The position numbers were made by a program, and so were the translations under genes. Under the pieces are notes generated by a model. It was not told the DNA's origin and searched no databases. It saw only the letters and a program-made list of their open reading frames with translations. 64,000 nucleotides of DNA from Alcanivoracaceae bacterium (lineage in GTDB: Bacteria > Pseudomonadota > Gammaproteobacteria > Pseudomonadales > Alcanivoracaceae). Positions 44,723 through 58,023 of this stretch are shown piece after piece; positions within the stretch are counted from its first letter, which is position 1; every line of letters begins with the position of its first letter. Where the stretch lies: NCBI GenBank assembly GCA_029212745.1, contig JARGOL010000001.1, positions 477,948-541,947 on the forward strand, in the 5' to 3' direction.

Positions 44723-46063
44723 ATGACGCGCAAGCTCTTTATCCAGACCCACGGCTGCCAGATGAACGAGTACGACTCGTCACGCATGGCGGACCTGCTG
44801 GAAGCCAGCCACGGCCTGGAAATGACCGACAATGCCGACGAAGCGGACGTGCTGCTGCTGAATACCTGCTCCATCCGCGAAAAGGCGCAGGACAAGGTGT
44901 TCCACCAGCTGGGACGCTGGAAGCAGCTGAAACAGGCCCGTCCGGACCTGATCATCGGTGTGGGTGGCTGCGTCGCCTCGCAGGAAGGTGACGCCATTCG
45001 CCAGCGGGCGCCCTACGTGGACGTGATCTTTGGCCCACAGACCCTGCACCGCCTGCCGACACTGATCAGCGACGCCAGCGCCGGCAAGGGCCTGGCCATG
45101 GACATCAGCTTCCCGGAAATCGAGAAGTTTGATGCCCTGCCCGAGCCCAGCGTGGACGGGCCCACCGCCTTCGTCTCGATCATGGAGGGCTGCTCCAAGT
45201 ACTGCACCTTCTGCGTGGTGCCCTACACCCGTGGCGAGGAAGTCAGCCGCCCGGTGGCGCCGGTACTGGCGGAGATCCGCCACCTGGCCGAGCTCGGGGT
45301 GCGCGAGGTCAACCTGCTGGGCCAGAACGTCAATGCCTACCGCGGCGATGACGGCCATGGCGGGGTCACCGACCTGGCCGAACTGATTGTCATGGTCCGG
45401 GATATCGACGGCATCGACCGGATCCGCTTTACCACCAGCCACCCGGTGGAGTTCTCCGACAGCCTGATCGACGTCTATGCGGAAGTGCCGGAGCTGGTCA
45501 GCCACCTGCACCTGCCGGTGCAGTCCGGGTCCGACCGCATCCTGGCGATGATGAAGCGCAATCACACCGCCCTTGAATACAAGAGCAAGCTGCGCCGCCT
45601 GCGCGCCCTGCGCCCGGACATCTCGTTCAGCTCCGATTTCATCATCGGCTTCCCCGGCGAAACCGATGCCGATTTCGAGGCCACCATGAACCTGATCGCC
45701 GAGATCGGCTTCGACCACAGCTTCAGCTTCATCTACAGTGCACGCCCGGGCACGCCGGCAGCCGACCTGCCAGACGATGTCCCCATGGACACCAAGAAGC
45801 AGCGGCTCGCCCTGCTGCAGCAACGCATCGCCCAGCAGGCCCTGGACATCAGCCGCAAGATGGTGGGCAGCCGCCAGCGCATCCTGGTGGACGGGTTCTC
45901 GAAAAAGGACCCGGGCCAGCTCAAGGGCCGCACGGAGAACAACCGGGTGGTGAACTTCGCCAGTGACGATCTGGACCTGATTGGCCAGTTTGTCGATGTC
46001 ACCATTGCAGAGGCCTTTGCCAACTCCCTGCGAGGCACCGAACCGGTGCGCGCAGAGAACTGA
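44723..46063 (+). CDS. miaB: tRNA-2-methylthio-N6-dimethylallyladenosine synthase MiaB
   Basis: 446-residue radical-SAM methylthiotransferase that adds 2-methylthio to i6A37 of tRNA. Visible: N-terminal UPF0004 domain with cysteines in [11 protein letters not shown] and [12 protein letters not shown] and GVGGCVAS, the radical SAM CxxxCxxC in [12 protein letters not shown], and a C-terminal TRAM domain ([10 protein letters not shown]... [11 protein letters not shown]). The ATG after AGAGGAC is chosen. Starts the miaB-phoH-ybeY-corC run. Confidence 0.98.
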   Translation: MTRKLFIQTHGCQMNEYDSSRMADLLEASHGLEMTDNADEADVLLLNTCSIREKAQDKVFHQLGRWKQLKQARPDLIIGVGGCVASQEGDAIRQRAPYVDVIFGPQTLHRLPTLISDASAGKGLAMDISFPEIEKFDALPEPSVDGPTAFVSIMEGCSKYCTFCVVPYTRGEEVSRPVAPVLAEIRHLAELGVREVNLLGQNVNAYRGDDGHGGVTDLAELIVMVRDIDGIDRIRFTTSHPVEFSDSLIDVYAEVPELVSHLHLPVQSGSDRILAMMKRNHTALEYKSKLRRLRALRPDISFSSDFIIGFPGETDADFEATMNLIAEIGFDHSFSFIYSARPGTPAADLPDDVPMDTKKQRLALLQQRIAQQALDISRKMVGSRQRILVDGFSKKDPGQLKGRTENNRVVNFASDDLDLIGQFVDVTIAEAFANSLRGTEPVRAEN

Positions 46064-46188
46064 AAAACAAGGGCTACAGCGAAAGCGAGCACTCACATAT
46101 TTCAGGCGACCGGCAACGCTTTTCGCACCCGTCGATATCGGTTTATTCTGAAATCATGGCACTCACAACAGGAACCTGAAGCAGACTC

Positions 46189-47169
46189 TTGAACAGTTCA
46201 CCCGCACAACAGACATTCGAGCTGGAACCCTACGATTCGCGTCGCATCGCCAACCTGTGCGGCCGCCTGGATGAGAACATCAAGCACATCTCCCGGCGCC
46301 TGGGCATCGAGATCCACAACCGTGGCAACCAGTTCCACCTGGCCGGTGACGCCGATGCCGTGGCAACCGCCAGCAAGGTGATCCACGGGCTTTACGACCA
46401 GGCCGCCAGCGACGACATTACGCCCGAGTCCGTGCACCTGCAGCTGCAGGAAAATGGCGCCGACGACAACACCGTGGACTTCCCCCGGGACGAGGTGCTG
46501 ATTCGCACCAAGCGTGCCCGCATCCGCCCACGCGGCCAGCACCAGCGCGACTATGTCCGGCGTATCCGCAAGCACGACATCAATTTCGGCGTCGGCCCGG
46601 CCGGCACCGGCAAGACCTGGCTGGCCGTGGCCTGTGCCGTGGATGCCCTGGAGAAGGCCGACATCCAGCGGATACTGCTGGTGCGCCCGGCGGTGGAAGC
46701 CGGTGAGAAGTTGGGGTTCCTGCCCGGCGACCTGGCGGAGAAGATTGATCCCTACCTGCGACCACTCTACGACGCCCTGTACGAAATGCTCGGTTTCGAG
46801 AAGGTTGCCAAACTCATGGAGCGCAACATCATCGAGGTTGCACCGCTGGCGTATATGCGCGGACGCACCCTGAACGGCAGCTTCATCATCCTCGACGAGA
46901 GCCAGAACACCACCGTGGAGCAGATGAAGATGTTCCTGACCCGGATCGGGTTCGGCTCACGGGCAGTGATCACCGGGGACATGACCCAGGTGGACCTGCC
47001 GCGTCACCAGAAATCTGGCCTGGTTCATGCTTTGCTGGTGCTGGAGGATGAACCGGACATCGGTGTCACCCGTTTCGACAGCCGTGACGTGGTCCGTCAT
47101 CCACTGGTGCAGCGCATTGTCGAAGCCTACGAACGCCATGAGCAGCAGGCAGAGCCAGGCAATGATTGA
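46189..47169 (+). CDS. ybeZ: PhoH-like ATPase YbeZ
   Basis: 326-residue P-loop ATPase paired with YbeY in ribosome/RNA processing. N-terminal KH-like region to about residue 120, Walker A GPAGTGKTWLA, and Walker B FIILDESQNT. Start is TTG at 46189: the only in-frame alternative upstream (ATG 46156) runs into a stop after seven codons. Overlaps ybeY by 8 bp. Confidence 0.95.
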   Translation: MNSSPAQQTFELEPYDSRRIANLCGRLDENIKHISRRLGIEIHNRGNQFHLAGDADAVATASKVIHGLYDQAASDDITPESVHLQLQENGADDNTVDFPRDEVLIRTKRARIRPRGQHQRDYVRRIRKHDINFGVGPAGTGKTWLAVACAVDALEKADIQRILLVRPAVEAGEKLGFLPGDLAEKIDPYLRPLYDALYEMLGFEKVAKLMERNIIEVAPLAYMRGRTLNGSFIILDESQNTTVEQMKMFLTRIGFGSRAVITGDMTQVDLPRHQKSGLVHALLVLEDEPDIGVTRFDSRDVVRHPLVQRIVEAYERHEQQAEPGND

Positions 47170-47626
47170 GATCCAGCGAGCTGCCGCGGATGCGGGCACG
47201 CCTGCAGACAGCCAGTTGCAGGACTGGGCCATCGCCACCCTGGCCGCGGTGCGGCGCGATGGTGACATCACCCTGCGCCTGGTGGACGAACACGAGATGA
47301 CACGCCTGAACACAGACTACCGGGGCAAACAGGGCCCCACCAATGTGCTGTCATTCCCGTTCGAGGCGCCCGAGGGGTTGCCCGAAGCGGCCCTGCCGGC
47401 ACTGCTGGGCGACATCATCATCTGCCCGGACGTGGTCAGCGGTGAAGCTGAGCAGCAGGGCAAGACGCATACCGCCCATTGGGCGCACATGGTCGTCCAC
47501 GGTGTCCTGCACCTGTGCGGCTACGACCACCAGGCCCCCGCTGACGCCGAGCAGATGGAGGCACTGGAGACGGATATTCTCGGGGCGGCGGGATTTGCCG
47601 ACCCCTACACGACGGAGGAGGCGTAA
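47162..47626 (+). CDS. ybeY: endoribonuclease / rRNA maturation factor YbeY
   Basis: 154-residue zinc endoribonuclease needed for 16S rRNA 3' processing. Metal motif HGVLHLCGYDH (HxxxHxxGxDH) and the early TNVLSFPFE segment are intact. Start ATG lies inside the ybeZ 3' end (8-bp overlap); its stop codon overlaps the corC ATG by 1 bp, so all three are translationally linked. Confidence 0.97.
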   Translation: MIEIQRAAADAGTPADSQLQDWAIATLAAVRRDGDITLRLVDEHEMTRLNTDYRGKQGPTNVLSFPFEAPEGLPEAALPALLGDIIICPDVVSGEAEQQGKTHTAHWAHMVVHGVLHLCGYDHQAPADAEQMEALETDILGAAGFADPYTTEEA

Positions 47627-48513
47627 TGCCTGAAGAATCGCAGGAAAACGGCCAGGGCGGCCGAAGTCTGCTCGAGCGCATCAGCAACTTTTTCTCGGCA
47701 GACCCGGCCTCACGGGACGAACTGCTGGAGCTGATCCGCTCACTCAAGGACAGGGATGTGCTGGACACTGACACCCTCGGCATCATCGAGGGGGCCCTGC
47801 AGGTGGCCGACATGCCGGTACGGGAAATCATGATCCCGCGGGTGCAGATGATTTCCATCAAGGCCAGTGACCACCCGCGGGACTTCCTGCCCACCATCAT
47901 TGACTGTGCCCACTCGCGTTTCCCGGTGCTCGGTGACGACCCGGACGAGGTGATCGGCATCCTGCTGGCCAAGGACCTGCTGCCGCTGGTGCTCGACCCG
48001 GCCCGGCTGGACCGGTTCCAGATCAAGGACCTGCTGCGCCCGGCCCTGTTCATTCCCGAATCAAAACGTCTCGACTCGCTGCTGCGGGATTTCCGCATCA
48101 GTCGCAACCACATGGCGATCGTGGTCAACGAATACGGCGGCGTCGCCGGCCTGGTCACCATCGAGGACGTGCTCGAGCAGATTGTCGGTGAGATCGAGGA
48201 TGAACATGATTTCGATGAAGACGATTATCTGATAAAAGAAATTGATAACAACGAGTTCACCGTCAAGGCGCTGACCCCGATCGAGGACTTCAACGTGTTC
48301 TTCGACCGGCAATTCAGCGATGATGAATTCGACACCATTGGCGGGCTGGTGACCCAGCAGTTCGGGCATCTTCCCGAACGCGGGGAAACCGCCGAACTGA
48401 ACGGGCTGCAATTCACCGTGCTCAGTGCCGATGGCAGAACAATAAGACTGTTGCGGGTCACGCCTGGGGATCAGGCCGCCGAAACCGACGGCGACAAGGC
48501 AATGGAAGGCTGA
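47626..48513 (+). CDS. corC: CorC/YbeX CBS-domain magnesium/cobalt efflux-type protein
   Basis: 295 residues without membrane helices: two CBS domains (MIPRVQMISIKASD onward and LFIPESKRLDSLL onward, with NEYGGVAGLVTIEDVLEQIVGEI) followed by a CorC/HlyC transporter-associated domain (FDTIGGLVTQQFGHLPERGE). Known as YbeX or CorC; recent work on relatives links it to ribosome/magnesium homeostasis. Fits the ybeZ-ybeY-corC-lnt order, with two membrane genes inserted before lnt. Confidence 0.95.
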   Translation: MPEESQENGQGGRSLLERISNFFSADPASRDELLELIRSLKDRDVLDTDTLGIIEGALQVADMPVREIMIPRVQMISIKASDHPRDFLPTIIDCAHSRFPVLGDDPDEVIGILLAKDLLPLVLDPARLDRFQIKDLLRPALFIPESKRLDSLLRDFRISRNHMAIVVNEYGGVAGLVTIEDVLEQIVGEIEDEHDFDEDDYLIKEIDNNEFTVKALTPIEDFNVFFDRQFSDDEFDTIGGLVTQQFGHLPERGETAELNGLQFTVLSADGRTIRLLRVTPGDQAAETDGDKAMEG

Positions 48514-48567
48514 TTCGCCCCCCGGGGCGAGCCCCGCAGCGCAAACTGCTGCACCGGGAGAACTGCC

Positions 48568-50031
48568 GTGCTACCCAAACCTCAACCCAGTGATGTTGAA
48601 GGTTCCAGCCGTCTGGCCACCCTGCCCTGGGCCTGCCTGACGTTCTTTCTTGCCTACCTGCTGGTGATGTTTACCGTGCAGCTGCATGAGGACGAGCAGG
48701 AAACAGAACTGGTCCAGTGGTACTACAGCGGGAAACTGTTCGACCTGGAATGGAACAACTACATTTCCTGGCTACGCATCAATGGCATGGTCGACAAGGC
48801 CACTGACGTCCAGGCCGCTCATGACGCCGGCGATCGCACCACCGTCATTCGTGCCATGGGGTTCGACGAGGCATTCGAGGAAGAAAACCGCCAGCGTGGC
48901 AACCAGTACTGGTCGCCACAGGAAAGAATCGCCTGGCAGCAACTACGCGACGAGTTCGACCAGCGCGCCAGCACACTGGTGCGCGTGCGCTTCGGCCTGA
49001 ATCCGTCGGCGCCACGACCGTCCACCTACCTGACCTGGCATTTCCTGCACGAAAACATTATCCAGTGGCTGGTGGCGCTTCTGGTGCTGCTGCCATTCGC
49101 CTGGCCCCTGGAGGCAGCCCTGGGCTGGAAGCGGGTCACCATCCTCTGGTTTGTCAGTGGCACCATCACCGGCCTCACTTACGTCGCCTTCATGTCCGGC
49201 AGCTACCAGCCGCTGGTCGGCAGCACGCCGCTGGCGAGTGCCATGATCGGCGTGTTCGCCAGCCTCTTCGCGCTGAAGAAACTGCCTTTTGTTTACCCGC
49301 ACCCGAAGAAGAAGGCCCTGGTGGAGAAGGAGCTGCCCGCCGCCATTATCCTGCCGCTTTGGTTCGTCCTGCCCGTGTATGAGTTCTTCGGCGGTGCCAC
49401 CGCGCCCCATGCCTGGATCGCGCTGGTTGTCGGCCTGGTGGCGGGCGCTATCCTCTGCCAGCTTGCCCAACGGCAGGAAGTGGCGGGCATCGATGATGAC
49501 GAAGACGAGGAACAGGATGACCAGGAAAAGGCCCTGCGCACCCGGCTGAATTCCGCCTGGAGCTCGATGTCGGCACTGGCGTTTGCAGAAGCGGGCCACC
49601 AGTTCGAAGCTGCGCTGGAAGTGGACCCGCATGCATTCAGCGCGCTTACCGGCCTCTACCATGTGCGCAAGCTGAAACCGGAGGATCCGGCTTTCGAGGA
49701 AATCGCACTGAATGTGCTTGGCCATGAAACCGAGGATACCGGCGAGATTCGCCAGCAATTCAATCTTTACCGTGATTACATCAAGCGAGTGATCGATCTG
49801 GATCGATTGCCGGAAGATGTCCGCACAACCCTGGCCTACCGGTTTTCACTGGTGGAAGAACTGCGCGAGGCCGACAAGCTGGGAGAATCCGTGGCGGACA
49901 GCGGTTCGCTGAACGAGAAGTCACTACGTACGTTCCGCACCCTGGCGGAAGCATTTGACCGCTTTGGCCAGCCGGCCAAGGCAAACCATTACTCGCGTCT
50001 CGCTGAGCGGGCACGGAAAGCCCTGGCCTGA
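48568..50031 (+). CDS. rhomboid-family intramembrane serine protease-like protein
   Basis: 487 residues. About six membrane helices in the middle (residues 140-310), with a long N-terminal extension (from a first helix at 17-37) and a cytosolic C-terminal region of about 170 residues that looks like a TPR-type helical repeat. The rhomboid active-site motif GxSG is altered: the region reads STPLASAMIG, with Ser in LASA. A likely catalytic His sits in APHAWIALVVGLVAG. GTG start, with CGGGAG upstream. Activity is uncertain. Confidence 0.75.
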   Translation: MLPKPQPSDVEGSSRLATLPWACLTFFLAYLLVMFTVQLHEDEQETELVQWYYSGKLFDLEWNNYISWLRINGMVDKATDVQAAHDAGDRTTVIRAMGFDEAFEEENRQRGNQYWSPQERIAWQQLRDEFDQRASTLVRVRFGLNPSAPRPSTYLTWHFLHENIIQWLVALLVLLPFAWPLEAALGWKRVTILWFVSGTITGLTYVAFMSGSYQPLVGSTPLASAMIGVFASLFALKKLPFVYPHPKKKALVEKELPAAIILPLWFVLPVYEFFGGATAPHAWIALVVGLVAGAILCQLAQRQEVAGIDDDEDEEQDDQEKALRTRLNSAWSSMSALAFAEAGHQFEAALEVDPHAFSALTGLYHVRKLKPEDPAFEEIALNVLGHETEDTGEIRQQFNLYRDYIKRVIDLDRLPEDVRTTLAYRFSLVEELREADKLGESVADSGSLNEKSLRTFRTLAEAFDRFGQPAKANHYSRLAERARKALA

Positions 50032-50041
50032 GCAGGACGGA

Positions 50042-51451
50042 TCAGGCGCGGGCCAGCCCGAGCTCTTCCCGGCAGGCGCGGGCCAGGTCCTGGTTTTTGG
50101 GTTCGCGAAAGCGTGTTTCCACAAAGCGGATGTACTGCTCGGCCTTGCCTGGCAGGTTGAATTCGTTTTTCAGCAAGCGCGCGATAAACAGGTAGGCGGC
50201 CGGCAACTGTGGCCAGGTGGGCGCCCGCTTGTGCAGGTCCTGCAGCAGGTTCACGGCCAGTTTCTGCTGGCCGTTTTCCGCCAGCAGCTGCGCCACATCC
50301 CAGGTCAGCTGCGCAGTCCCCGGCTTGAAGGCCGGATCCGTCTCACGGTAGCGCTTGAGCAGTTCCAGCACGCGATAGGGCTGGTCGTCCTTGAGCAGCA
50401 GCCCCAGGTAGTCATCCGCCAGCTCCAGACGCTCTTCGTCACGGCCGAGGGCCTGGAGGATTCGCTCATACTGCTCGGTCAACCCCAGGTCCTGCTTGCG
50501 CTTCTCCAGACGCAGCTTGTAGAGACTCACTACCTTGTCAAAGCGGCCTTCCTGCAGCAGCACCCGCATGCGGCGGTCATCCTCAGGGCGCCGGTTGCGC
50601 CTGCGCCGTTCCGTCAGTTCCGTGGCGACAGTCAGGTAACCCAGCGCCTCACGGTGCTGGCAGGCCAGGTAGCCCACCAGGTGCATGGTCATGAAATACA
50701 TCCAGGCGGCCACCATGCCGGCCAGGGGCCAACCCACCAGGTGTGGCAGAAGATCATGCAGGATGCTGGCAAGAATGGCCCCGGCGGTGAACAGGCCGAA
50801 CAGCACCCCCCAGGCAATGAAGTAATCTACGCCCACCGTGAACATGTGCCCGAACGGGCGCTGCGGCTGGAACAACACGTTGAGCAGGCTGCCACCAATG
50901 TGCAGCTCGAGCAGGAATGCCGGCAACACCAGCCATACTGCCAGGGCCACAAGGCTGCCCATGATCATGCCCAGGTAGACATAGGCATAGCCGGTGCCAA
51001 TGCAGGCCAGGGCGAACAGCAGCCATTGCTGTACACCGGCAGGCCAGGGATCTGCAGTGAGGACGGCGCGGATGCCGGGCGGGCGCATCTGCCCGTTAAT
51101 GGTCTGTTCGGCCATGGCCGCGCCCATGCCGCCGAGCAGCACACCAAGGCCGGCGGCAATCCCGAATCCCGCCAGGTCGGGGGGCAACAGGCCCAGCGGC
51201 AGGCAGGCAACCAGCGCCAGCAACATGGGCTCCCGGGCGAAGGGGTATTCGACAAAGTGTGACAGGATACGCCAGAACGGGTCCTGGGCGATGCGCCGTC
51301 CCACCGCCGAGACCGGCTTGTTGCAGAGGAAACAGCGGGCCCTGTCACCGGATTCCTCGATGGCGACACAATCGTCACAGAACAGGATACCGTCGTGGCT
51401 GCAGAACCAGTTGGCCTGCTCTGCCGGATGGTACTTGCAGGTTTGTTTCAT
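50042..51451 (-). CDS. B-box-like zinc finger membrane protein
   Basis: 469 residues. N-terminal 43 residues contain a B-box-type zinc cluster (Cys5, His8, Cys17, His19, Cys25, Cys28, Cys40, Cys43). Then about five membrane helices (residues about 75-260), and a C-terminal helical, charged region of about 200 residues with TPR-like periodicity (for example ADDYLGLLLKDDQPYRVLELLKRYRE). Function unknown. Convergent with the rhomboid-like gene with 10 bp between stop codons; both share a membrane core plus helical-repeat tail. Confidence 0.65.
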   Translation of the reverse strand: MKQTCKYHPAEQANWFCSHDGILFCDDCVAIEESGDRARCFLCNKPVSAVGRRIAQDPFWRILSHFVEYPFAREPMLLALVACLPLGLLPPDLAGFGIAAGLGVLLGGMGAAMAEQTINGQMRPPGIRAVLTADPWPAGVQQWLLFALACIGTGYAYVYLGMIMGSLVALAVWLVLPAFLLELHIGGSLLNVLFQPQRPFGHMFTVGVDYFIAWGVLFGLFTAGAILASILHDLLPHLVGWPLAGMVAAWMYFMTMHLVGYLACQHREALGYLTVATELTERRRRNRRPEDDRRMRVLLQEGRFDKVVSLYKLRLEKRKQDLGLTEQYERILQALGRDEERLELADDYLGLLLKDDQPYRVLELLKRYRETDPAFKPGTAQLTWDVAQLLAENGQQKLAVNLLQDLHKRAPTWPQLPAAYLFIARLLKNEFNLPGKAEQYIRFVETRFREPKNQDLARACREELGLARA

Positions 51452-51553
51452 TATTCTCCCCCGGTGTTCTGCACAGTCACGGCCTCCGCCATGGGCGCTT
51501 CAGAACGCTTGGTACTTTTTCAGTATAGATAGACCACAATTGCAGACAACTCA

Positions 51554-53031
51554 ATGCAAAAACTGCTGATCGCCTTTATTGCCGGACTGATCTACCCACT
51601 GGGGTTCTCCCCCTGGTCGCAGTGGCTCGGGCTCGGCGACGGCACCGGCTGGCCGCTGATGATGGCCAGCATCGCCCTGGGCTGGTGGACACTGGACGGC
51701 GCGAACCGCCGCCAGGCCCTGGCGCGTGGCTACCTGTTCGGCCTCGGCCAGTTCCTGTTCGGGGTCTACTGGCTGTACGTCAGCATCCATGTGTACGGCT
51801 TCACCCCGCTACCGCTGGCCGTGATCATGACCGGCCTGTTTGCCGCTGCCATGGCCCTGTACCCGGCACTGCTGTTCTGGCTGGTGGCCCGACTGGGTGG
51901 CCATCCGCTGGTGTTCGCCGGCGGCTGGGTGCTGGTGGACGCCTTGCGCGGCTGGCTGCTGACCGGCTTTCCGTGGCTCTACCCGGGCTACGCCATGATC
52001 GACACTCCCCTGGCCGGCACCGCCCTGTACGGCGGCATCTGGCTGCTGACGCTGCTGTCGCTGGCCAGCGCCGTGTCGCCCTGGGCCGTTCATGCGCCGC
52101 GGCGCTACCTGCCCCTGGCGGTCCTGGCCCTGGCAGGTTGGCTGCTGGGGCTGGCCAGCGATGCCGACCAGTGGACCTCACCGGCGGGCGATATGCGCCC
52201 GGTGGCGCTGGTACAGGGCGACATTCCCCAGGACATCAAATGGGCCACTACCCAGCAATCCGAAACTCGGCAGATCTATGACCAGCTGACAGCCAAGACT
52301 GATGACAACAGCCTGGTGATCTGGCCGGAATCGGCCGTCACCGAGTTCTACCAGGACGCGCTGCCATGGCTGAACCGGCAACGTGACCAGCTGCAGGCCC
52401 GCGGCAGCACACTGGTCACCGGCATCCCCTGGCGCACACACCTGCAGCATGGCTACAGCTACCACAACAGCATTGCCGTGGTGGACGGCCAGGGCGGGGT
52501 CTACCACAAGCAGAAACTGGTGCCATTCGGTGAGTACGTGCCACTGCAGGATTTCCTGCGCGGTATGCTGCCGTTCTTCGACCTGCCCATGTCGAGTTTT
52601 CGCAAGGGCGACCCGGACCAGCCGAACCTGGAAGCCGCCGGTGTCGTGCTGGCACCCTTCATCTGCTATGAAGTGCTCTACCCGCAGCTGGTGGCAGAGC
52701 GCAGCCGTAACAGCGATGTGCTGCTGACCATCAGTAACGACGCCTGGTTCGGTCACTCAGCGGGGCCGCTGCAGCATTTCCAGATGACCCGCCTGCGCGC
52801 CATCGAGACCGGACGCTGGCTGCTGCGCGGTACCAACAACGGTGTCACTGCGGTGATTGATGCGGATGGCCAGGTGGTCGCCCGCCTGCCCCAGTTTACC
52901 CGCGACGTGCTGGAAAGCCGTTTCCAGCCGCGCCAGGGCACCACACCCTGGCAGGCACTGGGCAGCGTGCCCTGGCTGCTGCTGGCCGTGCTGCTGGCCG
53001 GCGCCGGCTACCTGCTGGAGAGGCGCCGGGA

Positions 53032-53041
<10 letters not shown>
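51554..53041 (+). CDS. lnt: apolipoprotein N-acyltransferase
   Basis: 495-residue inner-membrane nitrilase-fold enzyme that adds the third acyl chain to lipoproteins. About seven helices and a periplasmic nitrilase domain with the Glu-Lys-Cys triad: LVIWPESAVTEF, KQKLVPFGEYVP and PFICYEVLYPQ. Last 10 bp overlap the convergent ydcF-like gene. Confidence 0.97.
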
Positions 53042-56154
<3,113 letters not shown>

Positions 56155-56175
56155 CACTGATGGAGTGCTGAACGC

Positions 56176-56661
56176 GTGTCCCTGTTGCGCCTGACAGTCC
56201 TGCTTTTAATCGCCCTGCTGGCCGGCTGCGGCTGGCAGTTGCGTGGCGCGGTGGCACCCGCCGTGGACAGCCTGGCCATCAACGGCGGCAGCCTGCCCCT
56301 GGTCAACCGGCTGCAGGATCGCCTGGAAGACGCTGGCGTTGCCGTTTATCCCGAGGCCAGTCGGGAACTGGTCATTTCCCGGGAACGCTGGCAGACGCGG
56401 GTTATTGCCGTGGACACATTGGGCCGGGCCCTGGAACAGGAGCTGCGCTACACCCTGCGCTGGCAGGTCAGTACACAGAAGCAACAGCTCACCGCTTCGC
56501 GCGAGATGGTGGTCACACGCAGCTACAGCATCCGCCCGGATAACGCGGGCGGCGCCAGCGACGAAGCCAGGCAGACCCGCGAACTGATGGTGGAAGATGC
56601 CGCCCGGCGCCTGCTACGCCAGCTGCAGGCGGTGGACTTCGCCCCGCAGGCGACGCCATGA
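56176..56661 (+). CDS. lptE: LPS-assembly lipoprotein LptE
   Basis: 161 residues, outer-membrane lipoprotein that plugs the LptD barrel for LPS export. Lipobox LAGC (in LLAGCGWQLRG), then the beta-rich VAPAVDSLAI and RYTLRWQV strands. GTG start at 56176 with GGAG upstream. Its stop overlaps the holA ATG by 4 bp. Confidence 0.93.
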   Translation: MSLLRLTVLLLIALLAGCGWQLRGAVAPAVDSLAINGGSLPLVNRLQDRLEDAGVAVYPEASRELVISRERWQTRVIAVDTLGRALEQELRYTLRWQVSTQKQQLTASREMVVTRSYSIRPDNAGGASDEARQTRELMVEDAARRLLRQLQAVDFAPQATP

Positions 56662-57662
56662 AGATTCGGCCGGAGCAACTCGCCCGCCAGCTGGAAAAAG
56701 GGCTGCAAAAAGCCTGGCTGGTGGCCGGCGATGAGCCCTTCCAGCAGGGCGAGGCCGTGCAGTTGATACGCGATGCCGCCCGAGCCGGCGGCTTTGATGA
56801 CCGCAAGGTATTCAGCATCGACACGGGCATCGACTGGGATGCGGTGCGCAATGAAGCCAGCAGCATGGGTCTTTTTGGTGGTCGCACCCTGATCGAGATA
56901 CGCCTGGGCGAGAAGCGGCCGGACAAGAATGCCAGCGCCGTGATCTGCGAGATGCTCGAGCAACCCGGTGACGACGTCATGCTGCTGGTGAGCTGCTCGA
57001 GACTGGACCGGCGCCGCGACATCAAGTCCAAGTGGGTCAGCGCCATTGATGCCAGTGGTGCCCTGGTGGAAGTGTGGCCAGTGGACAACCGCCAGCTGGC
57101 GGGCTGGATCGGTCAGCGGCTGGCAGCGAAAAACCTGCGTGCCAGTGCCGATGCCCTGTCACTGCTGGCTGAGCGCAGCGAAGGCAACCTGCTCGCCTGT
57201 GCCCAGGAAATCGACAAACTGGCCCTGCTGTGCAGCGACGGTGATGTCCAGGTCACCCACATCCAGCAAGCTGTGGGCGACTCGTCACGCCATTCGGTAT
57301 TCGACCTCACCGACGCCCTGGCAGAAGGACCGGCGCGGGCCATACGCGTGCTGGATGGCCTGCGTACGGAAGGCTCGGAGCCGCCGGTGGTACTCTGGGC
57401 GCTGACCCGGGAAACCCGCATCCTGGCAGCCCTTGCCAGTGGCGACCGCCAGGGCCTGAGACTGCCGCCGCGCAAGATGGCGCAGGCCGAACAGCTGGCA
57501 GGCCGACTCGGCCATGCCAGCCTGGACCGCGCCCTGGTGCTGGCCGCCAGCATCGACCGCGCCATCAAGGGCATGCATCCCGGCAACCCCTGGGACGGAC
57601 TGTCGGCACTGGTGCTGCGCCTCTCGGGCCAGCCCCTGCCCCACGGCCTGGAGACCTTCTGA
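56658..57662 (+). CDS. holA: DNA polymerase III delta subunit
   Basis: 334 residues; loads the beta clamp with the tau/gamma-delta' complex. N-terminal MKIRPEQLARQLEKGLQKAWL and LVAGDEPFQQ, then WVSAIDASGALVEV, and a helical C-terminus with GMHPGNPWDGLSALVLRL. AAA+ fold without intact Walker A, as normal for delta. Coupled with lptE; a 78-codon gene starts directly after its stop. Confidence 0.95.
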   Translation: MKIRPEQLARQLEKGLQKAWLVAGDEPFQQGEAVQLIRDAARAGGFDDRKVFSIDTGIDWDAVRNEASSMGLFGGRTLIEIRLGEKRPDKNASAVICEMLEQPGDDVMLLVSCSRLDRRRDIKSKWVSAIDASGALVEVWPVDNRQLAGWIGQRLAAKNLRASADALSLLAERSEGNLLACAQEIDKLALLCSDGDVQVTHIQQAVGDSSRHSVFDLTDALAEGPARAIRVLDGLRTEGSEPPVVLWALTRETRILAALASGDRQGLRLPPRKMAQAEQLAGRLGHASLDRALVLAASIDRAIKGMHPGNPWDGLSALVLRLSGQPLPHGLETF

Positions 57663-57899
57663 ATGGCCAACCCCGAACGCACCGCCACTGCCCGACGACG
57701 CCTGGTTGCGGTGCTTGCCAGCCACTTCCACGAAGGCTGGAGCAATGACCAGGTGCGCGCCCATTACCCGCACGGCGTGCCGGTGGAGGTGGACGGCGAG
57801 TCCATCACCTTCCCGCCGGCGCTCCTGGATGACCCCTTTCTCGACAAGGCACGTCAGCTTTACCAGCAGATTGTCGCCAGCAACCAGCCGCGACACTGA
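57663..57899 (+). CDS. small conserved-type hypothetical protein
   Basis: 78 residues, soluble, no recognised domain. The ATG immediately follows the holA TGA (TGAATG), suggesting translation by ribosomes finishing holA. Rich in Arg and Pro with one hydrophobic patch. Could be a small regulator, but nothing shows this. Confidence 0.55.
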   Translation: MANPERTATARRRLVAVLASHFHEGWSNDQVRAHYPHGVPVEVDGESITFPPALLDDPFLDKARQLYQQIVASNQPRH

Positions 57900-58023
57900 C
57901 AGCACCAGCCTCCCCACCACCGGCAAATCCGTGGCTGTGTTAGGTTAGGGTGTGCGAGTGCTGCCCGGTTGGGCACACGCTCGCACAGGAGAGACACTTT
58001 CAGGGACGTTCATCGAGGCAGCC

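Noticed and set aside
44780-46096. Long open frame (438 codons) opposite miaB
   Set aside because: miaB has all catalytic motifs; the opposite frame is a composition artefact.
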